A stretch of 64,000 nt of DNA from Bacteroides sp. (GTDB taxonomy: Bacteria; Bacteroidota; Bacteroidia; Bacteroidales; UBA7960). Below are positions 17,802 to 26,810 of the stretch, piece after piece (within the stretch, counting starts at the first letter, position 1; the number at the start of each line of letters is the position of its first letter). Location of the stretch: NCBI GenBank assembly GCA_036351255.1, contig JAZBOS010000128.1, positions 1 to 64,000 on the forward strand, given 5' to 3'. The translations under genes and the position numbers were made by a program. The notes under the pieces are model-generated. The model saw nothing but the letters and a program-made list of their open reading frames with translations, was not told the DNA's origin and searched no databases.

Positions 17802-18458
17802 ATGTTGCAGGAAATTAACCATCTGATCCGGAAAGAAATCACCCTTGAATGGCGGGAAAAGTTTGCCTTCAATGGGGTTCTTTTGTACCTGGTCTCTACC
17901 GTTTTTGTCTGTTATCTGTCTTTTGCCAGCATCATTGACATCCCTACCTGGAATGCTTTGTTTTGGATCATTATGCTGTTTGCAGCGATCAATGCGGTCC
18001 TAAAGAGCTTTCTGCAGGAGCGTGATGGCCGCTTGCTGTATTACTATACCCTGGTCAGGCCTCAGTCAATCATTAACGCCAAGATCGTTTACAATGCCCT
18101 GCTGATGGCTGCCCTGGGGCTTGCTGGCCTGTTGGTATTTATGGGTTTTATGGGCAACCCAGTGCAGAACCTTCTGCTTTTTCTGTTGAATATGTTACTT
18201 GGTGTTGCCGGGTTTTCAGCCGTGTTGAGCATGGTTTCAGCCATTGCCTCCAAGGCACGGAACAATTTTACGCTGATGGCAGTATTAAGTTTTCCACTGG
18301 TATTGCCATTGCTACTGGTCTTGATCGGTGTCTCATCAGATGCTATTCGAGGTGGCAGCATCTCTGAGACATTACCCAATCTTTTGGTAATCATACTGCT
18401 CATTGCGATTACCCTGGTGTTATCCAATATTTTATTTCCCTATATTTGGAAGGAATAA
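17802..18458 (+). CDS. ccmB: CcmB, haem ABC exporter permease
   Basis: A 218-residue membrane protein with six hydrophobic segments and the CcmB opening MLQEINHLIRKEITLEWREKFAFNG. QERDGRLLYYYTLVRPQSIINAK is the typical cytoplasmic coupling region. CcmB is the membrane part of the CcmABCD machine that releases holo-CcmE for cytochrome c maturation. ccmC follows after 8 bases. No ccmA adjoins it here; the ATPase gene at 21422-22033 is a candidate partner. The start is the first ATG after the promoter box. Confidence 0.9.
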   Translation: MLQEINHLIRKEITLEWREKFAFNGVLLYLVSTVFVCYLSFASIIDIPTWNALFWIIMLFAAINAVLKSFLQERDGRLLYYYTLVRPQSIINAKIVYNALLMAALGLAGLLVFMGFMGNPVQNLLLFLLNMLLGVAGFSAVLSMVSAIASKARNNFTLMAVLSFPLVLPLLLVLIGVSSDAIRGGSISETLPNLLVIILLIAITLVLSNILFPYIWKE

Positions 18459-18466
18459 GGCTGCCT

Positions 18467-19153
18467 ATGGGTTTTTTGAAAAATAACTGGTGGAAACTGC
18501 TTGGAATATTGATCCTGCTTTACGTCATTATAGGCGGTTTTTTGTTTGAAGCGCCTCAGTTGCCGGTCATCCGCGAGACTGTCAGGAATATTTATTTTCA
18601 CGTGGGAATGTGGTTTAGTATGATGTTCATTCTGTTCGTGGCCCTGATCTTTAGCTTGCGATACCTTCGTTTCTTTCGTCCTGAAGATGACCTGAAGGCT
18701 GTTTCCGCTGTGAAAACCGGCTTGATTTTTGGAGGGCTTGGGCTGCTGACAGGCATGGTTTGGGCATACAACACCTGGGGTAGTTTCTGGGTCAATGACC
18801 CTAAATTGAATGGTGCCGCCGTAGGGATGCTCACCTATCTGGCTTACCTGGTGCTCAGGGGGTCGGTGGAAGAACCTGAAAAGAAAGCTCGGCTTTCGGC
18901 CGTTTATAACATCTTTGCCTTTGTGCTGTTTTTTGTTTTTATCATGATTCTTCCGCGCCTTTCCCAGGGCTCCATTCATCCCGGCATCGACGGCAACCCG
19001 GCTTTATCGACCGGAGACCTGGACCCCCGTATGCGAAAAGTCTTTTTCCCTGCTATTGCTGGCTGGATGCTTTTTGCCTATTGGCTGTTCAGGGTTTATT
19101 ACAGGATCATGCGGCTGAAAATGAGAATGGAAGAATTTTACGAAAATGACTGA
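18467..19153 (+). CDS. ccmC: CcmC, haem-handling protein of cytochrome c maturation
   Basis: A 228-residue protein with six membrane helices. The haem-handling WWD-type motif is present as WAYNTWGSFWVND (99-111), flanked by His45 (NIYFHVGMW) and His171 (GSIHPGI), the expected external haem ligands. CcmC attaches haem to CcmE. The frame opens at a TTG at 18446 within the ccmB end, but ATG 18467 gives the natural start MGFLKNNWW and an 8-base gap. The stop overlaps the start of the next small gene. Confidence 0.9.
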   Translation: MGFLKNNWWKLLGILILLYVIIGGFLFEAPQLPVIRETVRNIYFHVGMWFSMMFILFVALIFSLRYLRFFRPEDDLKAVSAVKTGLIFGGLGLLTGMVWAYNTWGSFWVNDPKLNGAAVGMLTYLAYLVLRGSVEEPEKKARLSAVYNIFAFVLFFVFIMILPRLSQGSIHPGIDGNPALSTGDLDPRMRKVFFPAIAGWMLFAYWLFRVYYRIMRLKMRMEEFYEND

Positions 19154-19310
19154 TATGAACCCAACCGATGATAAAATGATTGTAGTGGTGCTTGTAATAT
19201 CCATTATCCTGCTTGGCATTGCAGCATTCCTGTTCTACCTTGAGCGGAAACTTGACAAGGTTGAGAAGCGTTTGCGCGACCTGGAGCAGGAAAGAAACAC
19301 CAAACAATGA
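19146..19310 (+). CDS. CcmD-like small membrane protein
   Basis: A 54-residue frame starts inside the end of ccmC (8-base overlap; a second ATG lies at 19155). It has one membrane helix (MIVVVLVISIILLGIAAFLF) and a charged helical tail (LERKLDKVEKRLRDLEQE). Position, size and topology fit CcmD, which in the Ccm machine helps free holo-CcmE from CcmABC. Sequence similarity to CcmD is always low, so the call rests on context. It is between ccmC and ccmE as expected. Confidence 0.75.
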   Translation: MTDMNPTDDKMIVVVLVISIILLGIAAFLFYLERKLDKVEKRLRDLEQERNTKQ

Positions 19311-19343
19311 AGCTGATTTCTTATTAATACGGATTGACTCTTT

Positions 19344-19751
19344 ATGAAGAAAACCCATATTATTGCCCTGATTTTTATTGTAATTGCCATTGGTGCTATT
19401 ATCAGCACGGTATACAATGCCGATACCTATGCCAGTTTCGAAGTAGCCAGGAAACATCCTGGCAGGGAATTCCACATCATTGGTGAATTGCTAAAGGATA
19501 AACCCATTGAGGAAAAAATCGTCAGCAACACCTTGTTGTTGACATTCCATATGACAGATAACCAGGGGGCAGAATCACAGGTAACCTATTTCGGCGCCAA
19601 ACCACAGGATTTCGAGAAGTCGGACCAGGTGGTGCTGATCGGATCCTTTAAAGAAGATGCATTTGTAGCCTCAAGCCTTTTGCTGAAATGCCCTTCCAAA
19701 TACAATGCTGATGAATTCGAGGAAACGACATATTCCTCCACTGGGTATTAG
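19344..19751 (+). CDS. ccmE: CcmE haem chaperone, CxxxY type
   Basis: A 135-residue protein: an N-terminal membrane anchor (about 5-23) and a periplasmic OB-fold. In most CcmE proteins haem is bound covalently to a His in HxxxY. Here the site is CPSKY, with Cys116 and Tyr120, and no His nearby. A CxxxY form is known from archaea and some bacteria and is linked to a variant Ccm system. The gene ends the ccmBCDE run; ccmF and ccmH are not in the window. A two-way terminator separates it from the convergent lpxD-like gene. Confidence 0.88.
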   Translation: MKKTHIIALIFIVIAIGAIISTVYNADTYASFEVARKHPGREFHIIGELLKDKPIEEKIVSNTLLLTFHMTDNQGAESQVTYFGAKPQDFEKSDQVVLIGSFKEDAFVASSLLLKCPSKYNADEFEETTYSSTGY

Positions 19752-19778
19752 AGAGATTATTCCAGTTTGAATAAACAA

Positions 19779-19802
19779 AAAACCCGGGTTTACCCGGGTT
19801 TT
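19779..19802. terminator. Bidirectional terminator between ccmE and lpxD-like gene
   Basis: AAAACCCGGG pairs with CCCGGGTTTT around a TTTA loop. A-rich and T-rich sides allow function for both convergent genes. Confidence 0.8.
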
Positions 19803-19821
19803 GTATTTATTGTTTTATCAA

Positions 19822-20751
19822 TCAGTTCAGTTTCCCAAATACTTCCGGCAACTTTCTGACCAGGGCAAGTTGTTTCATAGCTTCACGAGCATCCTGCACC
19901 GGGCTGCCAAAATAGGTTTTCCCGCCTTCCAGCGATTTGGATATCCCCGATTGCCCAAGCACTACAGCTCCCTTTCCTATGGTCAGGTCTTTTTGGACAC
20001 CCACCTGTCCCCAAAGGATCACGTCATCCTCAACCACCACACAACCTGCCACTCCAACCTGGGCAGCGAAAAGGCAGTTCTTCCCGATAATGGTATCATG
20101 GCCTATATGGATATGGTTGTCAAATTTCGTTCCCTGACCTATGGTGGTGTCTCCTGTTGAACCCCGGTCGATGGTGCAGCAGGCGCCAATTTCAACATGA
20201 TCTTCTATCACTACTCGTCCGCCAGATTCCAACTTATCGTAATGCGTTGGGCGGCGTTTGAAATACAGCCCGTCAGAACCGATCACACTGCCGGAATGAA
20301 TGATGACATCATCGCCAATGTAACAATGGTCATAAATAGTCACGTTGGGATGAATGATGCAATTCTTCCCAATGATCACATGATTTCCCACAAAAGCGCC
20401 CGGCTGAATAACAGTGCCTTCGCCAACAATTGCCGTGGTGCTGATCATTCCGGAAGCTGGCTCAAAAGGCCTGAACTTCTTGATCAGGGAAACGAAGTCG
20501 CGAAAGGGGTCGTCAGAGAAAATCAGGGCCTTTCCATCAGGGCGCTCCATTTCCTTGTTGATGATGATAGTGGAGGCTTTGGATTTTAGTGCTTTTTCAT
20601 AATATTTAGGGTGATCGACAAACGTCAAATCACCCCCTTTTACCATGTGAATCTCATTGATTCCAAGAACCGGAAAGCCGGGTTCACCATCGAACCTGGC
20701 CCCGATCATTCCGGCAATATCCTGAAGCGTCAGGGGTGGGTTTAATTGCAT
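19822..20751 (-). CDS. Second LpxD-like acyltransferase
   Basis: A 309-residue left-handed beta-helix acyltransferase. The N-terminal LpxD domain (about 1-95) contains HMVKGGDLTFVDHPKYY, followed by hexapeptide repeats. The His region corresponding to the LpxD catalytic site reads DNHIHIGHDTIIG, and VEIGACCTIDRGS is conserved. The product would transfer a hydroxyacyl chain to a UDP-glucosamine-type acceptor. The bona fide lpxD is at 24326-25363, so this paralogue may use another donor or acceptor. The gene lies 9 bases after efp on the same strand, so they are likely co-transcribed. Confidence 0.85.
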   Translation of the reverse strand: MQLNPPLTLQDIAGMIGARFDGEPGFPVLGINEIHMVKGGDLTFVDHPKYYEKALKSKASTIIINKEMERPDGKALIFSDDPFRDFVSLIKKFRPFEPASGMISTTAIVGEGTVIQPGAFVGNHVIIGKNCIIHPNVTIYDHCYIGDDVIIHSGSVIGSDGLYFKRRPTHYDKLESGGRVVIEDHVEIGACCTIDRGSTGDTTIGQGTKFDNHIHIGHDTIIGKNCLFAAQVGVAGCVVVEDDVILWGQVGVQKDLTIGKGAVVLGQSGISKSLEGGKTYFGSPVQDAREAMKQLALVRKLPEVFGKLN

Positions 20752-20760
20752 CGGCAGGGT

Positions 20761-21324
20761 TTATTTTACACGTTCCGAATAAGAATGATCGCGGGTATCG
20801 ACGCGAATAATCTCGCCGGTTTCAATAAAAAGGGGTACGTTGACGATGGCACCAGTTTCCATGGTGGCGGGTTTAAGCGTATTGGTTGCCGTGTCGCCCT
20901 TAACGCCTGGCTCAGAGTAAACCACTTCCAGCTCGACAAAGGGAGGAAGCTCACACGAAAGAGGTGTCTCGGTATCTGCGTGGAATACGATCTCGCAATT
21001 TTGCCCGGCTTTCAGCAAATCGGGGGCGTTGATAATCTCTTCAGGAATAAAGGTTTGTTCAAAAGTTTCATTGTGCATGAAATGGTACCCGCTTTCATCC
21101 TTATAAAGGAACTGGTAGGAGCGGCGTTCAACCCTCGCGATATTGATTTTTACCCCGGCATTGAATGTATTGGGAATAACCTTCCCGGTCTTCAGGTTTT
21201 TGAGTTTTGTGCGTACAAATGCACCCCCTTTACCGGGCTTTACGTGCTGAAATTCAACGATTGCGTAAAGGTCGTTATTGAACTCAATGCATAAGCCATT
21301 GCGAAAATCTGCTGTTGTTGCCAT
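20761..21324 (-). CDS. efp: Elongation factor P
   Basis: A 187-residue, three-beta-domain protein, full length for EF-P. The modification loop is KPGKGGAF with Lys32 in the place where E. coli has the modified Lys34. The closing [20 protein letters not shown] matches the family. EF-P enters stalled ribosomes at polyproline stretches and restores peptide bond formation. The modifying enzyme is not in the window. A promoter-like element at 21363-21397 stands upstream, and the LpxD-like gene follows. Confidence 0.95.
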   Translation of the reverse strand: MATTADFRNGLCIEFNNDLYAIVEFQHVKPGKGGAFVRTKLKNLKTGKVIPNTFNAGVKINIARVERRSYQFLYKDESGYHFMHNETFEQTFIPEEIINAPDLLKAGQNCEIVFHADTETPLSCELPPFVELEVVYSEPGVKGDTATNTLKPATMETGAIVNVPLFIETGEIIRVDTRDHSYSERVK

Positions 21325-21362
21325 AAAAAATTATAAATCAGTGGGGTTTATAAAATTTGGGC

Positions 21363-21397
21363 ACAAAAATAATAAAAAAAACAGGTAGTCTGACAAA
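21363..21397 (-). promoter_or_regulatory. Candidate promoter for efp
   Basis: TTTG (21394-21397) and TATTTTTG (21363-21370) on the minus strand are separated by 23 bases. Expected start is about 30 bases before the efp ATG. Confidence 0.5.
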
Positions 21398-21421
21398 ATA
21401 TACGATTGGCATTCCGTTTTT

Positions 21422-22033
21422 TTAGGGGATCGAGAAAACCTGGCTCACCTCGGGGTATTCCTGTGGATTGTGATTGGAGCAGATGATCAGGGTTCGCCCA
21501 CGCCCAAATTTTTCCTTCAGGCCCTGGTACCAGGCCATGGCGTCACTGTCGAGATTGGCACAGGGCTCATCGAGCAATACCAGGCGGGTGTCGCTCATCA
21601 GCGCCAGCAAAAGTTTAACCCGTTGTTTCATCCCCGAGGAGAAATGGCGAAGGGGCTTTTGTTGGCTGTCCTTCAGGCCCGACAACTCAATCAACTGCTG
21701 GGTTTCAAAGCCCTGCAGAAAAGGTTTAAACTTTTGGTGAAATTGTATGCTCTCTTTTAATGTGAACTCTTCCACCAGTTCAAGGTAAGGAGAAGCAACT
21801 GAAATATGCGGGTAAATGCTTTCCGGGGCAAGGGTTGTCCCTTTCAGGTTCCAGATGACCGAACCTTTTGAGGGGCTGAGATATCCTGCAGAGATCATCA
21901 GTAGGGTAGACTTGCCTGACCCGTTCTTGCCGGTAATGGCGTAATGTTTCCCTGCTTCAAAATTCATCTCCAGTTCCCGGAAGACCCACTTCTGGTGAAA
22001 ACGCTTTCCAATATTCCTGAGGGTCACCTGCAT
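21422..22033 (-). CDS. ABC transporter ATP-binding protein (CcmA-sized)
   Basis: A 203-residue single ABC ATPase. Walker A is TGKNGSGKST, the signature is HFSSGMKQR, Walker B is LVLLDEPCANLD, and the H-loop is CSNH. It is about the length of CcmA and has no permease partner beside it. It is the last gene of the lpxD-lpxC/fabZ-lpxA run (13-base gap to lpxA). CcmB at 17802 lacks an adjacent ATPase, so this could be CcmA. A role in another exporter is also possible. Confidence 0.85.
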   Translation of the reverse strand: MQVTLRNIGKRFHQKWVFRELEMNFEAGKHYAITGKNGSGKSTLLMISAGYLSPSKGSVIWNLKGTTLAPESIYPHISVASPYLELVEEFTLKESIQFHQKFKPFLQGFETQQLIELSGLKDSQQKPLRHFSSGMKQRVKLLLALMSDTRLVLLDEPCANLDSDAMAWYQGLKEKFGRGRTLIICSNHNPQEYPEVSQVFSIP

Positions 22034-22046
22034 GGAGAAGCAAATT

Positions 22047-22835
22047 TTACTTTTCCCTGAAGCTGTAGCCCTTCATAATGCCGCGGCTGGAGCCGGAAAC
22101 AAAACTCAGGATCTCATCTCGCTCAGGGGTAGCAGGCATTTCGGCTTCTATATAGGCAATGGCTTGCGAAACATTCAGGTTTTTGTTGAAGATGATTCTG
22201 TAGATGTCCTGAATCTCATTGATCTTTTCGCTGGAATACCCTCTTCTTCTGAGGCCAATGGAGTTTATCCCCACAAACGAAAGGGGGTCACGGGCAGCTT
22301 TGGTGAAGGGGGGGACATCTTTGCGTACCAGCGACCCTCCAGAGATCATCACGTGGGGGCCAATGTTAACGAACTGGTGAACCGCTGAAAGGCCTCCAAC
22401 GATGGCATAATCATCAATGTTGATGTGCCCTGCCAGGTTTACGGCATTGGCCAAAATACAATGATCCCCAATTATGCAGTCGTGGGCGATGTGAACGTAT
22501 GCCATAAGCAGGCAGTTGTTTCCAATGACTGTTTTATTGTTGGCCTTGGTTCCCCGGTTGATGGTAACGAACTCCCTGATGGTGGTGTTGTCACCGATTT
22601 CGGCCGTGGTCTCTTCACCTTCAAATTTCAGGTCTTGCGGAATGGCGCTGATTACTGCACCCGGGAAGATCCTGACATTTTTCCCGATGCGTGCCCCCTC
22701 CATGATCGTCACGTTCGATCCTATCCAGGTTCCCTCTCCAATCTCAACGTTATTGTTAATGGTTACAAAGGGCTCAATTACCACATTGCGGGCAATTTTT
22801 GCCTGAGGGTGCACATAAGCTAATGGTTGATTCAT
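22047..22835 (-). CDS. lpxA: LpxA, UDP-GlcNAc 3-O-acyltransferase
   Basis: A 262-residue cytoplasmic beta-helix protein that starts lipid A synthesis by moving a hydroxyacyl chain from acyl-ACP to UDP-GlcNAc. The HIAHDC motif (His118, equivalent to catalytic His125 of E. coli) and IGLRRRGYS are present. The frame is open to 22925 upstream, but ATG 22835 gives MNQPLAYVHP and overlaps the fabZ stop by one base (TAATG), which suggests translational coupling. The terminal helical part (about 190-262) is normal. Confidence 0.95.
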   Translation of the reverse strand: MNQPLAYVHPQAKIARNVVIEPFVTINNNVEIGEGTWIGSNVTIMEGARIGKNVRIFPGAVISAIPQDLKFEGEETTAEIGDNTTIREFVTINRGTKANNKTVIGNNCLLMAYVHIAHDCIIGDHCILANAVNLAGHINIDDYAIVGGLSAVHQFVNIGPHVMISGGSLVRKDVPPFTKAARDPLSFVGINSIGLRRRGYSSEKINEIQDIYRIIFNKNLNVSQAIAYIEAEMPATPERDEILSFVSGSSRGIMKGYSFREK

Positions 22836-24235
22836 TACGAATTGTTGTTTTTTACAATTTGTGCCATCATCTCGGCTTCCATCACAAGTTTGTTTCCTAT
22901 GTATGCAAGGCCGCGCATATGGCAAATGCCCCTCCTCACAGGGCTGATAAGCGTGAGCTTGAATACAAGGGTATCTCCCGGTACTACCTTCTGCTTGAAT
23001 TTGACATTGTCAATCTTCATGAAATAGGTGTTGTAGTTTTCAGGGTCTTCCACTTGCGCAAGAACCAGAATACCACCCGCCTGCGCCATGGCTTCAATCT
23101 GCAGGACTCCCGGCATCACCGGCTCCTTGGGAAAATGGCCCATAAAATAAGCCTCATTCATGGTCACATTTTTCACCCCGACCACATGCGACTCCCCGAT
23201 ATCAATGATTTTATCCACCAAAAGAAAAGGTGGGCGGTGGGGAAGCATCTTCATGATTTGATTGATATCATATACAGGTGGGATATCGGGGTTGTAAGAA
23301 GGGATTTGCTCCTGTTCTTTCCTGGCTTTGATGTGTTTCTTTAATTCTTTTGCAAAAAGCACATTAGATGCGTGGCCAGGCTTGTTTGCAATGATGTGCC
23401 CCTTAATAGGCATCCCTGCAAGGGTCAGGTCGCCGATCACATCCAGTAATTTATGACGGGCAGGCTCGTTATGGAAATACTGTTCCAGGTTATTCAGTGT
23501 ACCTTCAGTCCTTACTTCCACACTGGGCCGGTTAAATAGCACCGCCAGGCGGTCGAGTTCTTCCTGCTCCATCGGCCGGTCCACGAAAACAATGGCATTG
23601 CTCAGGTCACCCCCCTTGATAAGATTCTGTTTCAGAAGAAATTCCAGTTCATGCAGGAATACGAATGTGCGGCAGGGGGCTATCTCTGTGGGAAAGTCAA
23701 GGATCTTATCCATGATAGCATGCTGATGCCCAAGGACCTTCGACTGATAATCGATCAGCACGGTAAGGCGGTACTGATCACTTGGTAAAGCAATGATCTC
23801 GCAATCCTTTTCGGGATGATAGAACCGTATGGGTTCACGAATATCAAAATATTCGCGGATGGCCTTCTGTTTTTCCAGCCCCACTTCCTGGATTGCTTCC
23901 ACATAGAGCCTGCTGCTGCCATCAAGAATAGGGGTCTCGGGGCTGTCAACTTCCACCAGGGCATTATCAATGCCCAAGCCGGTCAATGCTGCCAGAACGT
24001 GTTCTACGGTGCCAATACGAATACCGTCTTTTTCAATGGAAGTGCCGCGCGAGGTGTCGACCACTAGGCTGGCATCAGCTTCAACGATGGCTTCAGGGCC
24101 AATGTCAGTGCGCACAAAGTTAATTCCCGAATATTCGGGCGCTGGCTTGATATTAAGCGTAACGAGTTTCCCGGTATGAAGGCTGACCCCTGATACGGAA
24201 ACAGGGGCTTTTATGGTGTGCTGAAATTCTGTCAT
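22835..24235 (-). CDS. lpxC-fabZ: LpxC-FabZ fusion: deacetylase plus hydroxyacyl-ACP dehydratase
   Basis: A 466-residue bifunctional protein. Residues 1-305 are LpxC, the zinc deacetylase of lipid A synthesis: His79 (TVEHVLAAL), His261 and Asp265 (HKLLDVIGD) bind zinc and His288 (GHASN) is catalytic. Residues 320-466 are FabZ, which dehydrates 3-hydroxyacyl-ACP: His367 (GHFPKEPVMPG) and Glu381. The fusion is a Bacteroidota trait. It physically joins two enzymes that compete for the same hydroxyacyl-ACP pool. A 90-base gap to lpxD carries a promoter-like site. Confidence 0.97.
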   Translation of the reverse strand: MTEFQHTIKAPVSVSGVSLHTGKLVTLNIKPAPEYSGINFVRTDIGPEAIVEADASLVVDTSRGTSIEKDGIRIGTVEHVLAALTGLGIDNALVEVDSPETPILDGSSRLYVEAIQEVGLEKQKAIREYFDIREPIRFYHPEKDCEIIALPSDQYRLTVLIDYQSKVLGHQHAIMDKILDFPTEIAPCRTFVFLHELEFLLKQNLIKGGDLSNAIVFVDRPMEQEELDRLAVLFNRPSVEVRTEGTLNNLEQYFHNEPARHKLLDVIGDLTLAGMPIKGHIIANKPGHASNVLFAKELKKHIKARKEQEQIPSYNPDIPPVYDINQIMKMLPHRPPFLLVDKIIDIGESHVVGVKNVTMNEAYFMGHFPKEPVMPGVLQIEAMAQAGGILVLAQVEDPENYNTYFMKIDNVKFKQKVVPGDTLVFKLTLISPVRRGICHMRGLAYIGNKLVMEAEMMAQIVKNNNS

Positions 24236-24266
24236 GGGCTAAGAAATTTCATGCCTGATGCTCAGG

Positions 24267-24287
24267 CAAAAGTAGGGCAAATATATA
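24267..24287 (-). promoter_or_regulatory. Two overlapping -7-like boxes ahead of lpxC-fabZ
   Basis: Minus-strand TATATTTG and TACTTTTG occur close together about 30-50 bases before the lpxC ATG. Each fits TAnnTTTG, so lpxC-fabZ may be transcribed separately from lpxD. Confidence 0.4.
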
Positions 24288-24325
24288 ATTTATTTTTCTA
24301 GTAAAAAAAGCCTTTAAGCAGATGT

Positions 24326-25363
24326 TCAACTTTTGTCTTGTATGGCCTTCATTGCTTTTTCAAGTTCATCAAGGCGCTTAACAAGGTTTTCCAGGTTGCG
24401 GAAATAAATGAAGGACTTTCTGAACCTTGAGGCATCCATCGCAGGCGAGCCCATGATAATCTGCTCATTTTTGATGGAAGAGGACACCCCGGTTTGGGCG
24501 GCAATTTTAACTTCGTCACCAATGGTCAGGTGACCGCTAATACCAACCTGTCCGCCAATCATACAATTTTTGCCGACACGTGAAGAACCTGCAATGCCAG
24601 TCTGGGCAGCAATAACCGTGTTTTCACCTACAACAACATTGTGGGCAATCTGGATCAGGTTGTCCAGTTTCACTCCTTTTCTGATGAGGGTTGAACCCAT
24701 GGTGGCCCGGTCAATGGTGGTGCCGGCACCGATCTCAACATGGTCTTCAATCACCACATTTCCAATCTGTGCCACCTTTTGATAATTGCTGTCCGACTGG
24801 GGGGCAAAACCGAAACCATCAGCGCCGATCACGGCATTTGCGTGGATTGTGCAAACATTGCCGATCTGGCAGTCTTCATAGATCCTGACTCCGCTGAAAA
24901 GGGTGGTATCATCACCAATAGTAACGTTATCGCCCACGTAGCAATGAGGGTAAATGCGGACATTCTTTCCTGTTTTAACATTTTCACCTATCCAGGCAAA
25001 CTCACCAACATAAGCCTCTTCACCCAGCTTTGCTGTGTCAGCAATAAAAGCAAGTGAGGAGGTGCCAGATTTTTGGGGCGATTGTTGCTTGTAAAGTTCA
25101 AGCAGGGTGGCTAAAGCGCTGTATGGGTCAGCTACCCGTACCAGGGTGCTTTGCAGGGGCTGCTCCGGCTCGAAGGTATTGCTCACCAACACAATGGCGG
25201 CGTTGGTTTTATAGATATACGGCGTATAGGCCGGATTAGCAAGGAATGTCAGGGCATTGGGCCCGGCTTCTTCAATCTTGGAGAACTGGCTTACGGTTAC
25301 CTCAGGATTTCCTTCAATGGTCCCTTTCAATAGTCCGGCAATTTGACTGGCTGAAAATTCCAT
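24326..25363 (-). CDS. lpxD: LpxD, UDP-3-O-acylglucosamine N-acyltransferase
   Basis: A 345-residue enzyme that adds the second acyl chain in lipid A synthesis. The N-terminal LpxD domain contains [16 protein letters not shown] (about residues 31-46); the hexapeptide helix carries [25 protein letters not shown] and [13 protein letters not shown] with the catalytic His. The C-terminal helix ([16 protein letters not shown] to the end) closes the trimer. It heads the lpx run on the minus strand. The second LpxD-like protein at 19822 differs strongly, so both look functional. Confidence 0.95.
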   Translation of the reverse strand: MEFSASQIAGLLKGTIEGNPEVTVSQFSKIEEAGPNALTFLANPAYTPYIYKTNAAIVLVSNTFEPEQPLQSTLVRVADPYSALATLLELYKQQSPQKSGTSSLAFIADTAKLGEEAYVGEFAWIGENVKTGKNVRIYPHCYVGDNVTIGDDTTLFSGVRIYEDCQIGNVCTIHANAVIGADGFGFAPQSDSNYQKVAQIGNVVIEDHVEIGAGTTIDRATMGSTLIRKGVKLDNLIQIAHNVVVGENTVIAAQTGIAGSSRVGKNCMIGGQVGISGHLTIGDEVKIAAQTGVSSSIKNEQIIMGSPAMDASRFRKSFIYFRNLENLVKRLDELEKAMKAIQDKS

Positions 25364-25457
25364 GGTTGTTGCTTAGGTTTTGATGGCCGCAAGTTACCAA
25401 TATTTGGTGGTTTGAAAAAGGGTTTTACCTGCAGCCACGGGGCTCGTTTAATATTTT

Positions 25458-26729
25458 TTAAGTTATCCGGGTTTTTTCCATGGCAGGTTCCGCCACTTCT
25501 TTGGGATAGCAGACAAAAAATTTCTCAACCGGCTGCGATAGAACGCTGATATTCAGGTGATCGCTTGCCCGGGCGATGTCAGTCAGGCTCCCGTCGCGCG
25601 AAAGGACCATGATGTTTCCGATCACTGGGTCATAAGCACTGTTGCGGGTCATGCCACTGATCACAAAATAATCGGTGTCTTCTTCCGAAATCCCGCACAG
25701 CCTCTGGGTCCTGAAGCGGATCTCTTCCAGGTACTCTGCAGTGAAGGGCATTTTCTGAATTTCTATGCGAAACAAATGCCGGTTGATCAGATTGCTGCAT
25801 AACTGACTCAGCACAGGGTCGGGATGCTCAGCCCATACTTTTATAGCGGCATGCAGGTCATGGTCGTCAATCAAAGCATAATCCTCCAGCAGGCTTTGGT
25901 CTTCCAGGAGATCTTTCCTGTAATATTTTCTTCTCAGGAAACGGTCCAAAGCAGGAGAGGCAAAGAGGCTTTCACCCGCCATAGCCAGGTATTTGGCCCG
26001 CCGAACGATACTGTTCAGTAGCTTTTCAGCCGAGATGACTGTTTTATGCAGGTAAACCTGCCAATACATCAGCCGGCGCGCAATGATGAATTTCTCAATG
26101 CTGTAAATGCCTTTCTCATCAATCACCAGTTGGTCACCGGCAATGTTTAGCATTTTTATGATTCGGTCCCAGCTGACAACTCCTTCAGAAACGCCCGTAT
26201 AGAAACTGTCGCGGTTCAGGTAATCGAGCCTGTCCATATCCAGCTGTCCGGCAACCAGCTGATGCAGTGCCTTTTGGGGATGGGTATTGTGAAAAATATC
26301 CAGGGCGCCTTTCAGTGAGTGCCCGAACGCTTGATCGAGGTGATGCATGAATAAGCCGGTAAGATCTTCGTGGTTCATGTCGGCAATCAGGACATTTTCG
26401 AGCGCGTGGGAAAAGGGACCATGACCCAGGTCGTGCAACAGAATGGCTTGAATCAGCGACAGTGCATCTTGTTCAGTTACCTCATGGCCTTTGAAGCGAA
26501 GGATTTCAACGGCCTGTGTAGCCAGGTACATCGCGCCCATGGAATGGTGAAAACGCGTGTGCAGCGCACCAGGATAGACCAAATGTGTCATGCCCAATTG
26601 CTTGATATTCCTTAACCGCTGAAAGTAAGGCGTTTCAATTAAATCGAAAATACTTTCATCAGGTACATGAATAAATCCATAGACCGGATCGTTAAAAATC
26701 TTAAGTTTGTTGGTTGATGAGGTATTCAT
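25458..26729 (-). CDS. HD-domain phosphohydrolase
   Basis: A 423-residue protein of the dGTPase-like HD group. Metal ligands are visible: His in RFHHSMGAMYLA (about 60), the HD pair in ILLHDLGHGPFSHALE (about 95), and Asp in DMDRLDYLNRDS. Relatives hydrolyse dNTPs or other nucleotides; the substrate here is unknown. The C-terminal third lacks strong motifs. The gene is monocistronic, facing away from porX with a 218-base shared upstream region. Confidence 0.88.
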   Translation of the reverse strand: MNTSSTNKLKIFNDPVYGFIHVPDESIFDLIETPYFQRLRNIKQLGMTHLVYPGALHTRFHHSMGAMYLATQAVEILRFKGHEVTEQDALSLIQAILLHDLGHGPFSHALENVLIADMNHEDLTGLFMHHLDQAFGHSLKGALDIFHNTHPQKALHQLVAGQLDMDRLDYLNRDSFYTGVSEGVVSWDRIIKMLNIAGDQLVIDEKGIYSIEKFIIARRLMYWQVYLHKTVISAEKLLNSIVRRAKYLAMAGESLFASPALDRFLRRKYYRKDLLEDQSLLEDYALIDDHDLHAAIKVWAEHPDPVLSQLCSNLINRHLFRIEIQKMPFTAEYLEEIRFRTQRLCGISEEDTDYFVISGMTRNSAYDPVIGNIMVLSRDGSLTDIARASDHLNISVLSQPVEKFFVCYPKEVAEPAMEKTRIT

Positions 26730-26802
26730 GGCTGTTTCATTTGGTTGGCAGGAATTGCCGGGATTTTACCCCGGCGAATATTCAAATGTCGGTATTTTTA
26801 GT

Positions 26803-26810
26803 TAAATTTG
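26803..26810 (+). promoter_or_regulatory. Possible -7 box for porX
   Basis: TAAATTTG fits TAnnTTTG on the plus strand and would give a leader of about 130 bases before porX. No -33 TTTG at standard spacing was found. Confidence 0.35.
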
